Shown here: one piece after another, positions 1-7,800 of the stretch
Position numbering within the stretch: position 1 is the stretch's first letter
Layout: the number at the start of each line of letters is the position of its first letter
Assembly (NCBI GenBank): GCA_947457615.1
Contig: CANGWK010000023.1
Span: forward strand, 1 to 53,428
Length of the DNA: 53,428 nucleotides
Direction of reading: 5' to 3'
Source of the DNA: Flavobacteriaceae bacterium
GTDB lineage: Bacteria; Bacteroidota; Bacteroidia; Flavobacteriales; Flavobacteriaceae
The notes under the pieces: generated by a model
Seen by the model: the letters and a program-made list of their open reading frames with translations, nothing else
Told to the model about the DNA's origin: nothing
Database searches by the model: none
Position numbers and translations under genes: made by a program

Positions 1-1527
1 TTGCATGCCTGTTTGTCCATTAAGGATAGTAGCTAATGTAGTAGTTAAATCGAATGTTTCGATACATACTGGAAGAGTTGTCTCACAAAGTTCGTATTGT
101 GGGAAGTAGTTTAAAGATGGTAAAAGTGGCAATGGATCTACAACTAAAGATTCCGTGATGATATCATAACATCCTGTTGTGTTATGTTGCACTCGTATCC
201 ACACGGTAGTGCTTGCAGTTACAAATGCGGTTAGTGGAGTAATAAATGGAGTTGCTGCCTGTGCATCTGCCAAAGAAGTATAATACGTAACGGTATAATC
301 CCCTGCCGGCAAGGTAGTTCCTAATACCTGTGGGGTAACTACTTGTAAATTAAAAGTTTGAATTCCATCGGTATCCTCATCACAAACATGGTAAGCAACT
401 GGATGGTTGGCCACTGGTTTTTGATTTACTACTAGTTGGAATGGAGAGCAAGAAAGATAGGAAGAGGTAGCTGGATCATAAACCCGTGGGTAAATCATTT
501 GTGGATTGGAAAGATTACAATATGGGGTGCTTTTTGGTATAGGATTAGCTCCAGTTAGAGCGCTCGTTGGAGTTAAATGGTAGGATATTGTAAGTCCAGC
601 TTGAGTAGAAATCTCAGAGTCTTTAGTATTTAAAACAAACGAACAGGAAACACCATCGTTGTTATCATTACAAACTTGATACGAGGTTGGTGTGGAGACA
701 AACGTAGAGGTCGTGTTAGAAGTAAAACTAGCTGCATCAAAAAAAACTGCAGAATCATATAAATTATCATACACATTAGCAATTGCTAGTTTAATGTGAT
801 ATGTTTGTCCAATTTGCACATTACTAAAAGCAGCAATAACTTTTGTGAACCCATCGTATTGAATAGTATTATTTACTAATGGTGTTGTGCCAATACCATT
901 ACTAGTATAATATATCCAATTAGTAGTTGCATTTAAATTATTAATTGTAATTTCCGTTGTTGTAGAAGGTATTAAAGCAATATTTTTTGCATTTCCACTA
1001 TAAGGACCATTAATTCCAGGGCCACTAATAAAAACTCCGAAAACATCATTAGAATTTAATGTTGAACCAACAAACTCAGGATATTCTTCAGAAGCAAAAA
1101 CAAAATTAATATGCAAATTATTTCCACTTGGAATAAAATCAAATTCTAATATACCTATATTTTTCACCGTTCCAGTTGTAAGCAGAGCTAAATCGGCATC
1201 GCCTGTAGTAGGAATTGCAGGTGATTGTGAAGCACCACCTTGATTATTTGGTCCGATTGCTACATTTGCTTTGCCCGTAGCTAATATTAATCCTGATGAG
1301 AGCCCAATATTAGTTGAAATTCCGTTAGAAAATTTACCAACTTGATCTCGCATAGCATTAGCAGCAGCACTTGATCCGTTAAATTTTAAGTTTGAAATCG
1401 TAATTCCATTACCTAAAAGAACACTCTGAACTAATTGAGCAGGAGTTTGGGTTGTATTATCAACTAATAATTGAGCTTCAACCAAATGAATCGAAAAAAA
1501 GGTAACTAAAAGGAAAAAAATCTTCAT
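1..1527 (-). CDS. Choice-of-anchor-L domain secreted protein (partial, C-terminus outside window)
   Basis: The frame is open from the ATG at 1527 to the window edge (509 codons, no stop), so the gene continues to the left. It starts with a signal peptide (MKIFFLLVTFFSIHLVEAQ). Residues of roughly 20-250 show the pattern of the choice-of-anchor-L domain: GLSSGLILATGKANVAIGPN, then a segment with FVFASEEYPEF and NDVFGVFISGPG, then IQYDGFTKV and YDSAVFFDAASF. After about residue 260 come repeated modules with CNDN or CDEDTDG motifs, typical of large flavobacterial surface proteins. Known for such proteins: they are exported by Sec and usually by T9SS, whose sorting domain would lie beyond the window. 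The substrate is unknown. A promoter box lies 57 bases upstream of the start codon. Confidence 0.85.
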   Translation of the reverse strand, partial: MKIFFLLVTFFSIHLVEAQLLVDNTTQTPAQLVQSVLLGNGITISNLKFNGSSAAANAMRDQVGKFSNGISTNIGLSSGLILATGKANVAIGPNNQGGASQSPAIPTTGDADLALLTTGTVKNIGILEFDFIPSGNNLHINFVFASEEYPEFVGSTLNSNDVFGVFISGPGINGPYSGNAKNIALIPSTTTEITINNLNATTNWIYYTSNGIGTTPLVNNTIQYDGFTKVIAAFSNVQIGQTYHIKLAIANVYDNLYDSAVFFDAASFTSNTTSTFVSTPTSYQVCNDNNDGVSCSFVLNTKDSEISTQAGLTISYHLTPTSALTGANPIPKSTPYCNLSNPQMIYPRVYDPATSSYLSCSPFQLVVNQKPVANHPVAYHVCDEDTDGIQTFNLQVVTPQVLGTTLPAGDYTVTYYTSLADAQAATPFITPLTAFVTASTTVWIRVQHNTTGCYDIITESLVVDPLPLLPSLNYFPQYELCETTLPVCIETFDLTTTLATILNGQTGMQ

Positions 1528-1584
1528 AATAATAAAATTTATATTAAAAAGTAGTCATTATACTCCTTAATGTATTGTTATTGA

Positions 1585-1592
1585 CAAATATA
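1585..1592 (-). promoter_or_regulatory. TATATTTG -7 box for the choice-of-anchor-L gene
   Basis: The minus strand reads TATATTTG, which matches the Bacteroidota -7 consensus TAnnTTTG. The predicted leader is about 50 nt. Confidence 0.5.
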
Positions 1593-1866
1593 CAAACTTT
1601 ATTTATAAGAAAAAAATTATACAAAATAGAGTAAAAAAACTTGTTAGTTTTTTAGAAAAAGATTACTAATTTAGGGATTTAGAAAATTACAAAGTTCCCT
1701 AAAAGCAAAAAAGCCATCCACAATAAAGTGGAAAGCTTTTCATTGGTCTAACTACTAAACCGTGCTATGGGTTACAAATCCATAGCGAAAACAACACAAC
1801 TAATTTTGAATGAGTTACTGATTTTAAATAAAATTCAGCAATTACATTTCATTTGCTTTTTTGGGC

Positions 1867-1896
1867 AAAAAAGCACTTTGTTTCCAAAGTGCTTTT
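1867..1896 (-). terminator. Rho-independent terminator of tRNA-Asp
   Basis: On the minus strand a 12-bp stem (AAAAGCACTTTG / CAAAGTGCTTTT) with a GAAA loop is followed by T residues. It begins 11 nt after the tRNA 3' end. Confidence 0.8.
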
Positions 1897-1907
1897 CCCA
1901 ATTTTAG

Positions 1908-1981
1908 CGGTCTGGACGGGACTCGAACCCGCGACCCCATGCGTGACAGGCATGTATTCTAACCAACTGAACTACCAAACC
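1908..1981 (-). tRNA. tRNA-Asp (GTC)
   Basis: The 74-nt sequence folds into a cloverleaf. The acceptor stem is GGTTTGG / CCAGACC and the discriminator base is G. The anticodon arm is CATGC-CTGTCAC-GCATG with anticodon GTC, and the T arm contains GGTTCGAGTCC. CCA is not encoded. It has its own promoter upstream and a strong terminator downstream, so it is probably a single-gene transcript. Confidence 0.93.
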
Positions 1982-1999
1982 TTCGCTTTATTGCGGTTG

Positions 2000-2029
2000 C
2001 AAATATACATTGATTTTCTAAATTTGCAA
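2000..2029 (-). promoter_or_regulatory. Promoter of tRNA-Asp
   Basis: The minus strand shows TTG (2029-2027), a 19-nt spacer and TATATTTG (2007-2000). This is an exact match to the Bacteroidota -33/-7 consensus, 18 nt upstream of the tRNA. Confidence 0.8.
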
Positions 2030-2066
2030 GTGTTTTAACGGATTTTTTTAGTTTATTTATTTCAAA

Positions 2067-2993
2067 TTAACCAAACATTTGTTTTTCAGCCAAGTAAGTT
2101 GTAAGTATTTTTTCGAAATTTGCTCCCACATTCACCGGCACATACTTAATTTTATTTTGGGCACAAGCCAAAGAAAGACTTTTAAAATATCCTTGAAGAT
2201 TTTTTTCGTATTCTTCTTTTACATTTTCAGCAAATAGATTTACAATTTCCCCTGTTTCAACATCTATAAACTTGCGTGGTGCGTTGTCAAAATCGAAATT
2301 TAACTCTCTTTTTTCATCAATAACATGAAACAATACCACTTTGTGTTTGTTGTGCTTTAAATGCTGTAGCGCATTAAACAACGCTTCTTGGTTTTCAGAC
2401 TGGAACATGTCTGTAAAAATAACAACCATCGAACGGCGGTGCATTTTTTCAGCAATTTGATGTAGGAAAGTTATTGTATCGGTAGACTTAGATTGCTTTG
2501 GCGTAACCATTAAATCTTCTAGCTTGTGCAATAACATTCGGTGGTGTCGATCGCTCCCTTTTTCTGGAGCATAATATTCATAATTATCCGAAAATACACT
2601 TAACCCAACCGCATCGCGTTGCTTTTTAAGCAAGCTCATAAGCACAGCCGAAGCAAGGACAGAAAATCCAATTTTGCTTTCGTAAAAAGGCTGGTTGCTC
2701 TCTAGTTTTGGATAATGCATGGACGAAGAATTATCAATAATTAAATGACAACGAAGATTGGTTTCTTCTTCAAATCGTTTGGTATATAATCTATCGGTTT
2801 TGGCAAATAATTTCCAATCGATGTGTTTGGTGCTTTCGCCAACGTTATAGGTTTTATGCTCAGCAAATTCGGCTGAGAATCCATGAAATGGCGATTTGTG
2901 CATGCCCGAAATAAAGCCTTCTACTACTTGGTTGGCTAATAGTTCTAAATGTTTGAAGCCAGAAATAAGTTGTTTTTGTTCTTCTATTTTCAT
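2067..2993 (-). CDS. DUF58 domain protein (vWA-like)
   Basis: 308 aa. It has the DUF58 core around residues 45-90 (NVGESTKHIDWKLFAKTD, then KRFEEETN). This leads into a von Willebrand A-like fold whose metal site reads DNSSS (the DxSxS form, about residue 86), with a later VVIFTDMF strand. DUF58 proteins usually sit beside MoxR ATPases and BatA/B genes and are thought to act with MoxR as chaperone-like partners at the membrane. Here the gene stands alone between tRNA-Asp and trxA, and no MoxR gene is in the window. No signal peptide or membrane segment is seen, so it is probably cytoplasmic. The -7 box TACTTTTG ends only 4 nt before the ATG, so the mRNA may be leaderless. Confidence 0.88.
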   Translation of the reverse strand: MKIEEQKQLISGFKHLELLANQVVEGFISGMHKSPFHGFSAEFAEHKTYNVGESTKHIDWKLFAKTDRLYTKRFEEETNLRCHLIIDNSSSMHYPKLESNQPFYESKIGFSVLASAVLMSLLKKQRDAVGLSVFSDNYEYYAPEKGSDRHHRMLLHKLEDLMVTPKQSKSTDTITFLHQIAEKMHRRSMVVIFTDMFQSENQEALFNALQHLKHNKHKVVLFHVIDEKRELNFDFDNAPRKFIDVETGEIVNLFAENVKEEYEKNLQGYFKSLSLACAQNKIKYVPVNVGANFEKILTTYLAEKQMFG

Positions 2994-2997
2994 ATTT

Positions 2998-3005
2998 CAA
3001 AAGTA
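2998..3005 (-). promoter_or_regulatory. TACTTTTG -7 box directly before the DUF58 start codon
   Basis: The minus strand reads TACTTTTG, then 4 nt, then ATG (2993). With a start site 4-7 nt after the box, transcription would begin at or within the start codon. Confidence 0.55.
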
Positions 3006-3084
3006 ATGAAAAAATGTTTACTGGTTTAGAAAGTTTATTGGTTTAGAAGTGTTGTAATAAATTTCACAGAAGACAAATCCTATC

Positions 3085-3150
3085 TAGCCCTGATTGAGCC
3101 GATAGCTCTCGTGGAGGCACGGAACGAGACTAAAGGCGAAAGCAGGAAAG
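3085..3150 (+). repeat. REP-like intergenic repeat (TAGCCC...GCAGGAAA type)
   Basis: The element starts TAGCCCTGATTGAG, has a central hairpin (CTCGT / ACGAG) and ends AAAGCAGGAAAG. Related elements lie at 9508-9639, 24293-24430 and 36861-36994. It sits downstream of trxA and upstream of the DUF58 gene, and no ORF is associated. Confidence 0.6.
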
Positions 3151-3198
3151 ACCATTACCGAAAATGCCAAAAGTTTCGCTCCTGAAAAAAATAGTTAT

Positions 3199-3225
3199 AA
3201 AAAAAGTCCAGCAATTGCCAGACTT
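3199..3225 (-). terminator. Terminator of trxA
   Basis: On the minus strand a 9-bp stem (AAGTCTGGC / GCTGGACTT, two wobble pairs) with an AATT loop is followed by seven T residues. It begins 25 nt after the trxA stop. Confidence 0.75.
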
Positions 3226-3249
3226 AATTTAATATTTTATTTGAAAATA

Positions 3250-3567
3250 CTACAACAATGCGTCGATAGCATCGGTATAGGTCTTTTTAGGAGCAACGCC
3301 CACTTGGCGGCCAACCACTTCACCGTTTTGGAAAATTAACACCGTTGGGATGTTTCTAACGCCGTATTTTGCTGCAAATTCTTGGTTTGCATCTACGTCA
3401 ACTTTTCCCACAACTGCTTTTCCTTCGTATTCGCCATGAATTTCATCGATAACTGGTCCAACCATTCTACAAGGTCCACACCATGCTGCCCAAAAATCTA
3501 CTACTACCGGTTTGTCTGATTTTAATACTACTTCATCAAAAGTAGCATCTGTTATTGCTAATGCCAT
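3250..3567 (-). CDS. trxA: Thioredoxin
   Basis: 105 aa, the usual length of cytoplasmic thioredoxin 1. The redox motif WCGPC occupies residues 29-33, in FWAAWCGPCR. The cis-proline is in RNIPTVLIF (about residue 74) and the final helix is short. There is no signal peptide. It reduces protein disulfides and is recharged by thioredoxin reductase, which is not in this window. It has its own -7 box (TACATTTG, 3605-3612) and a terminator, so it is probably monocistronic. Confidence 0.97.
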   Translation of the reverse strand: MALAITDATFDEVVLKSDKPVVVDFWAAWCGPCRMVGPVIDEIHGEYEGKAVVGKVDVDANQEFAAKYGVRNIPTVLIFQNGEVVGRQVGVAPKKTYTDAIDALL

Positions 3568-3604
3568 ATATTTTTATTTTAAAAGTTTAACTTGTTTCAA
3601 TATG

Positions 3605-3612
3605 CAAATGTA
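3605..3612 (-). promoter_or_regulatory. TACATTTG -7 box for trxA
   Basis: Minus-strand match to TAnnTTTG, 37 nt upstream of the trxA start codon. No clear TTG is seen at -33. Confidence 0.5.
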
Positions 3613-3918
3613 GATAAATATTTAGTTCCATAAATGTAACTTGTATTACTTTTGGCTATTTTTTAATTGTTTTTATTGATTAATTGAGTTAATAAAATAA
3701 AAAACTATTCACTTTCGTAAGGTTATTCTTTGTCTTGTTTTTCATTAATATGATTAAACGTGTTTTGGAATTCTTTTTTAAAAAGCTCAATTTATTCAAG
3801 CGTAAGTGATTATTTGTAATAAGTTTTATTTAACCTTTTGGAAGGTTTTATTTTTAGTAATTTAATATATTTGCTATTCAAATATAAGTATTTAATTCAA
3901 TTTTATTAAAAATGTTCG
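3613..3918. other. AT-rich intergenic region with divergent promoter-like boxes
   Basis: No ORF is seen. It contains TATATTTG on the plus strand (3866-3873). The inverted repeat ATATTTG / CAAATAT (about 3867-3885) also places TATATTTG on the minus strand (3886-3879). These boxes may feed trxA or the RNA candidate that follows. Confidence 0.4.
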
Positions 3919-3926
3919 TATATTTG
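3919..3926 (+). promoter_or_regulatory. TATATTTG -7 box for the RNA candidate
   Basis: Plus-strand consensus box. The expected start, 4-7 nt after it, coincides with the first base of the long closing stem of the downstream RNA candidate. No protein-coding frame follows. Confidence 0.5.
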
Positions 3927-3930
3927 CATA

Positions 3931-4007
3931 GGCAATTTTGATTTAGCATAATCTGCACTTGCAGAGGTTACCAGTATTGGTACGGCTTATCAAAGATTGC
4001 TTTTTTT
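3931..4007 (+). ncRNA. Candidate small structured RNA, about 77 nt, three stems plus T-run
   Basis: The 5' arm GCAATTTTGAT (3932-3942) pairs with ATCAAAGATTGC (3989-4000), giving 11 pairs with one bulge. This encloses two hairpins: TCTGC/GCAGA (3952-3956 with 3961-3965) and TACCA/TGGTA (3969-3973 with 3978-3982). Seven T residues follow at 4001-4007, and a TATATTTG box ends 5 nt before the start. This is the layout of an independently transcribed, Rho-independently terminated RNA. Its 3' arm overlaps the last codons of the convergent DUF3800 gene. On the minus strand the structure lacks a T-run, so it does not look like the terminator of that gene. I do not recognise the family. It lacks the SRP GGAA-loop motif and tRNA features. 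Function is unknown. Confidence 0.5.
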
Positions 4008-4817
4008 GTTTATATATCCGTCAGTTTTAAATTCGCTAGCTTTTTCTAATTCGAATTTATTCTTTTTTGGAAGATAATAATTACTACTTATACTTCCAAA
4101 TTTTTCGAAATCGTATAAATCAATTATCAAGTTCATTTTTTCTACTAAAGCATTATAAAATCTACTGTCCTTAAGAAGTATATAACGCTGAAGTGCCCAC
4201 ATCAAATAGTCTATTATACTTAATTCTGGAGTAATATTACTTGGTATTGTTCTGCAATCATAATGAATTGTAATTGGTGTTTTTCTTTTCTTGTTATCTC
4301 TTTCAATCGCTTTTTCAATCGCTTCTTTTAATTTTTCTCCAGAATTTCCTGCTCGATTAGATAATAATATTTGATAAAAAATATCTTCTTTATTTAATCT
4401 ATCTTTTAACAAATGATAAACCATGTCAAAATAAAATTCGCTTTCAGATTTATTATGTTTTCTATGAAAAAGATCTAAACGTTTTCTACCAATAACTATG
4501 TATGATTTAAACCCTTCCATTTTTCTAATTAATTCAACAAACTTTGTTCTAATTTCAGGCTGATCATTTCTTGCATGAAAGTACCATCCTTTTGGATTTG
4601 AAACACATTTTAAAGAATTATACAAAGTGTCATTCTTAATTTCTTCTTGGAGATTTTTTATTTTTTCATGAATTACTTTCTTGTCTTCTAATACAATTAA
4701 ACCAAGTAATAACAAAGGTTGAAAGCCTTCATTTCCAATAAGTAGTTTATTCTTTTTGGCATAAAAAGATGCGTCACCACTTTCGTCGATAAATAAATAT
4801 ACTTTCTTTTTATCCAT
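3990..4817 (-). CDS. DUF3800 domain protein
   Basis: 275 aa. The N-terminus KKVYLFIDESGDASFY is the signature of the DUF3800 family, an RNase H-like fold. Further acidic residues (YFDMVYHLL, about residue 130; LSIIDYLMWALQRY, about 205) fit the family's putative metal site. DUF3800 genes are common in accessory regions and on mobile elements; their biochemical role is unproven, though nuclease activity is suspected. Here the ATG lies 4 nt after the dnaE stop, so it is probably co-transcribed with dnaE, an unusual partner. The gene is AT-rich and its 3' end overlaps the RNA candidate on the opposite strand. It may be a late insertion behind dnaE. Confidence 0.85.
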   Translation of the reverse strand: MDKKKVYLFIDESGDASFYAKKNKLLIGNEGFQPLLLLGLIVLEDKKVIHEKIKNLQEEIKNDTLYNSLKCVSNPKGWYFHARNDQPEIRTKFVELIRKMEGFKSYIVIGRKRLDLFHRKHNKSESEFYFDMVYHLLKDRLNKEDIFYQILLSNRAGNSGEKLKEAIEKAIERDNKKRKTPITIHYDCRTIPSNITPELSIIDYLMWALQRYILLKDSRFYNALVEKMNLIIDLYDFEKFGSISSNYYLPKKNKFELEKASEFKTDGYINKKSNL

Positions 4818-4821
4818 GAAT

Positions 4822-7800
4822 TTAATTCAATTTAAAATTAATCTGCAATCGCTCTAACTCGAGTAATAATTCATTAGAAATTTTTACTTTTAGCTTTCTA
4901 CTCGGCATGGACAGCCTTGTAACCACTCGGTTTTCATCTACTGCAACCGGTATTTCTGTTTCAACTACTGCTTGTTCAATCTCTGGTTCTGTATCTAAAA
5001 TATCACTGTCTACTTCATTTTCAATTGAAATTTCCGGAATAAAAACTACTGGATTTACTATTGGTTCTACTTTGATGATTTTTTCTATTTCCATGACCTC
5101 AAAATTCACAGAGTTCTCGCCACTATTTGCTTTAAATACTTCGTTTAATTTTTGAATTAAATTAGGACGCAAATCTTGAATATTCAAGTTAATAGATAGC
5201 TTTTTCGCAAATGTTGGTAACACATCGGCTAATAATTTAGCATCTTGGAAGGTGATTTGCGGATCGGATTTTTTACCAGTTTCGCGGTTTACCCAACCAT
5301 CTTTAACATTAATTTTGAAATAAATAAACTGATTATTTACTAAAAAATGACGGAATTTTAAATACTCTTCGTTAAAAATTCTGAAATCATGACTTTCGTC
5401 ATATCCTTCTAGAGTAAACATTGCCCAGTCTTTTCCGTTTTTACCAGTTCGATATTGCACATTGGTTACAATTCCGCCAAAAGTTAGCGTTTTACCCACT
5501 AAACTTTCTAAACTTTTTAAATGCGTTAAGCGAACGTTGCAGAAATATTTCATTTCGTTTTGGTAATCGTCCAGGGGATGACCAGAAATGTAAATGCCAA
5601 CGACTTCTTTTTCTTTGGCTAATTTTTCCATGGTACTCCAATCTTCGCAAGGTGGAACTATTGGTTCTTCAATTTGAACATCACTGCTTTCGCCAAACAA
5701 ACTCACTTGAGAGGAATTTTCGTTTTCTTGAAATTTCGATCCATAACGGATGGCTTTCTCTAAAAAGGTAATCCCCTCGCCTTCAATATGGAAATATTGT
5801 GCACGATGTGTATTATTAAAACAATCGAAACCACCGGCATAAGCCAAACTCTCGAAGGCTTTTTTATTGGCGGCACGCAAATCGATTTTTTTAGCCAAAT
5901 CGAAAATAGATTTATACGGAGCGTCTTTTCTGTTTTGAACAATGGTGTCTACAGCATTGGCCCCAACTCCTTTTACAGCTCCAATTCCAAAACGAACGGC
6001 GTAATTATCGTTAACTGTAAATTTGTAAAATGATTCATTAACATCGGGACCAAGAACGGTTAATCCCATGCGTTTGCATTCTCCCATAAAGAAGGAAACT
6101 TGCTTGATGTCGTTCATGTTGTTAGACAAAACCGCAGCCATATATTCGGCTGGATAATTGGCTTTAAGATAGGCCGTTTGGTAGGCAATCCAAGCATAAC
6201 AAGTGGAATGCGATTTATTAAAAGCATATTCTGCAAAGGCCTCCCAGTCTTTCCAAATCTTTTCTAATTTATCGGCCGCATGCCCTTTGGCTTCCGCTTG
6301 CGAAATAAATTTAGGTTTCATTTTATCAAGAACGTCCCGTTGTTTTTTTCCCATTGCTTTTCGCAAAACATCAGCATCTCCCTTAGAGAAATCTGCTAAT
6401 TTTTGCGACAAAAGCATTACTTGCTCTTGGTAAACGGTAATTCCGTAGGTATCTTTAAGCAATTCTTCGCAGGCATCAATATCGTAAACTATTTCTTCTT
6501 CACCATTTTTTCGTTTGATAAAACTAGGAATATAAGCAATTGGACCCGGACGATAAAGGGCATTCATAGCAATCAAATCGGGGAAAACCGTTGGCTTTAA
6601 TTCCTTCATGTATTTTTGCATTCCCGGACTTTCATATTGAAAAATACCCACCGTTTCCCCTCTTTGGAAAAGTTCGAAGGTTTTTAAATCGTCAATAGGA
6701 AATTCATCGGGATTGATGTCTTTACCCGTTCTATATTTTACTAATTTTACGGTGTCTTTTATCAAAGTTAGGGTCTTCAAACCCAAGAAATCCATTTTTA
6801 ATAATCCGGCACTTTCTACCACCGAGTTATCAAATTGGGTTACATATAAATCAGAATCTTTGGCGGTTGCCACCGGAACGAAATTAGTTATATCGTCGGG
6901 CGTGATGATAACTCCACACGCATGAATTCCTGTATTTCTTAAATTTCCTTCAAGAACTTGGGCTTGTTGGATTGTTTCTCCTCCTAAATCAGAAGCCTTG
7001 CCAAGGGCAATTAATTCTTTTACTTTATCAAAATCTTCAGGGCGGAGTGCTTTTTTAAGACTTGCATCGTCCATGGAAAATATCTTCGCCAAATTTAAAT
7101 TCAACGGAATTAACTTAGCAATTTTATCGGCTTCAAATAACGGCAAATCCAATACACGCGCGGTATCCCGAACAGAGGATTTGGCCGCCATCGTCCCATA
7201 AGTAATGATTTGTGCTACTTGCTTGGAACCGTATTTTTGGATTACGTAATCCATAACTTTACTTCTTCCTTCATCATCAAAATCGATATCTATATCAGGA
7301 AGGGAAACCCTGTCTGGGTTAAGAAATCTCTCAAAAAGTAGGTTATACAAAAGAGGGTCGATATTGGTAATTCCCAGGCAATAAGCTACTACCGAACCTG
7401 CTGCCGAACCTCTACCTGGACCAACCGAAACGCCCATTTTACGAGCTTCGGCAATAAAATCTTGCACAATTAAAAAGTAGCCTGGATAGCCTGAATTTTG
7501 TATTGTTAATAGTTCAAAATCAATGCGTTCTTGAATTTCGGGTGTTATTTCTTTATACCTTCTTTTGGCACCTTCGTAAGTTAAGTAATTAAGAAATTTA
7601 TTTTCGCCACGTTTCCCGCCATCTGCATCATCTGTAACTAAAAATTCTTCAGGGATGTCAAATTTTGGTAATAGAACTTCCCGTGCCAAATCGAAAATTT
7701 CAATTTTATCAACAATTTCCGCGGTGTTTGAAATGGCCTCAGGCAAGTCGGAGAAAAGTTTTTTCATCTCTTCACTCGACTTGAAATAATATTCCTGATT

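Larger units (their letters stand above)
1528..1907. other. Intergenic region with promoter and hairpins
   Basis: No gene is seen here. It holds the promoter of the choice-of-anchor-L gene (1585-1592), a hairpin at 1707-1740 (arms AAAAGC and CCAC pairing with GTGG and GCTTTT), a 7-bp inverted repeat at 1764-1786 (GCTATGG and CCATAGC) and the tRNA-Asp terminator. The first two hairpins have no obvious owner. Confidence 0.5.
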
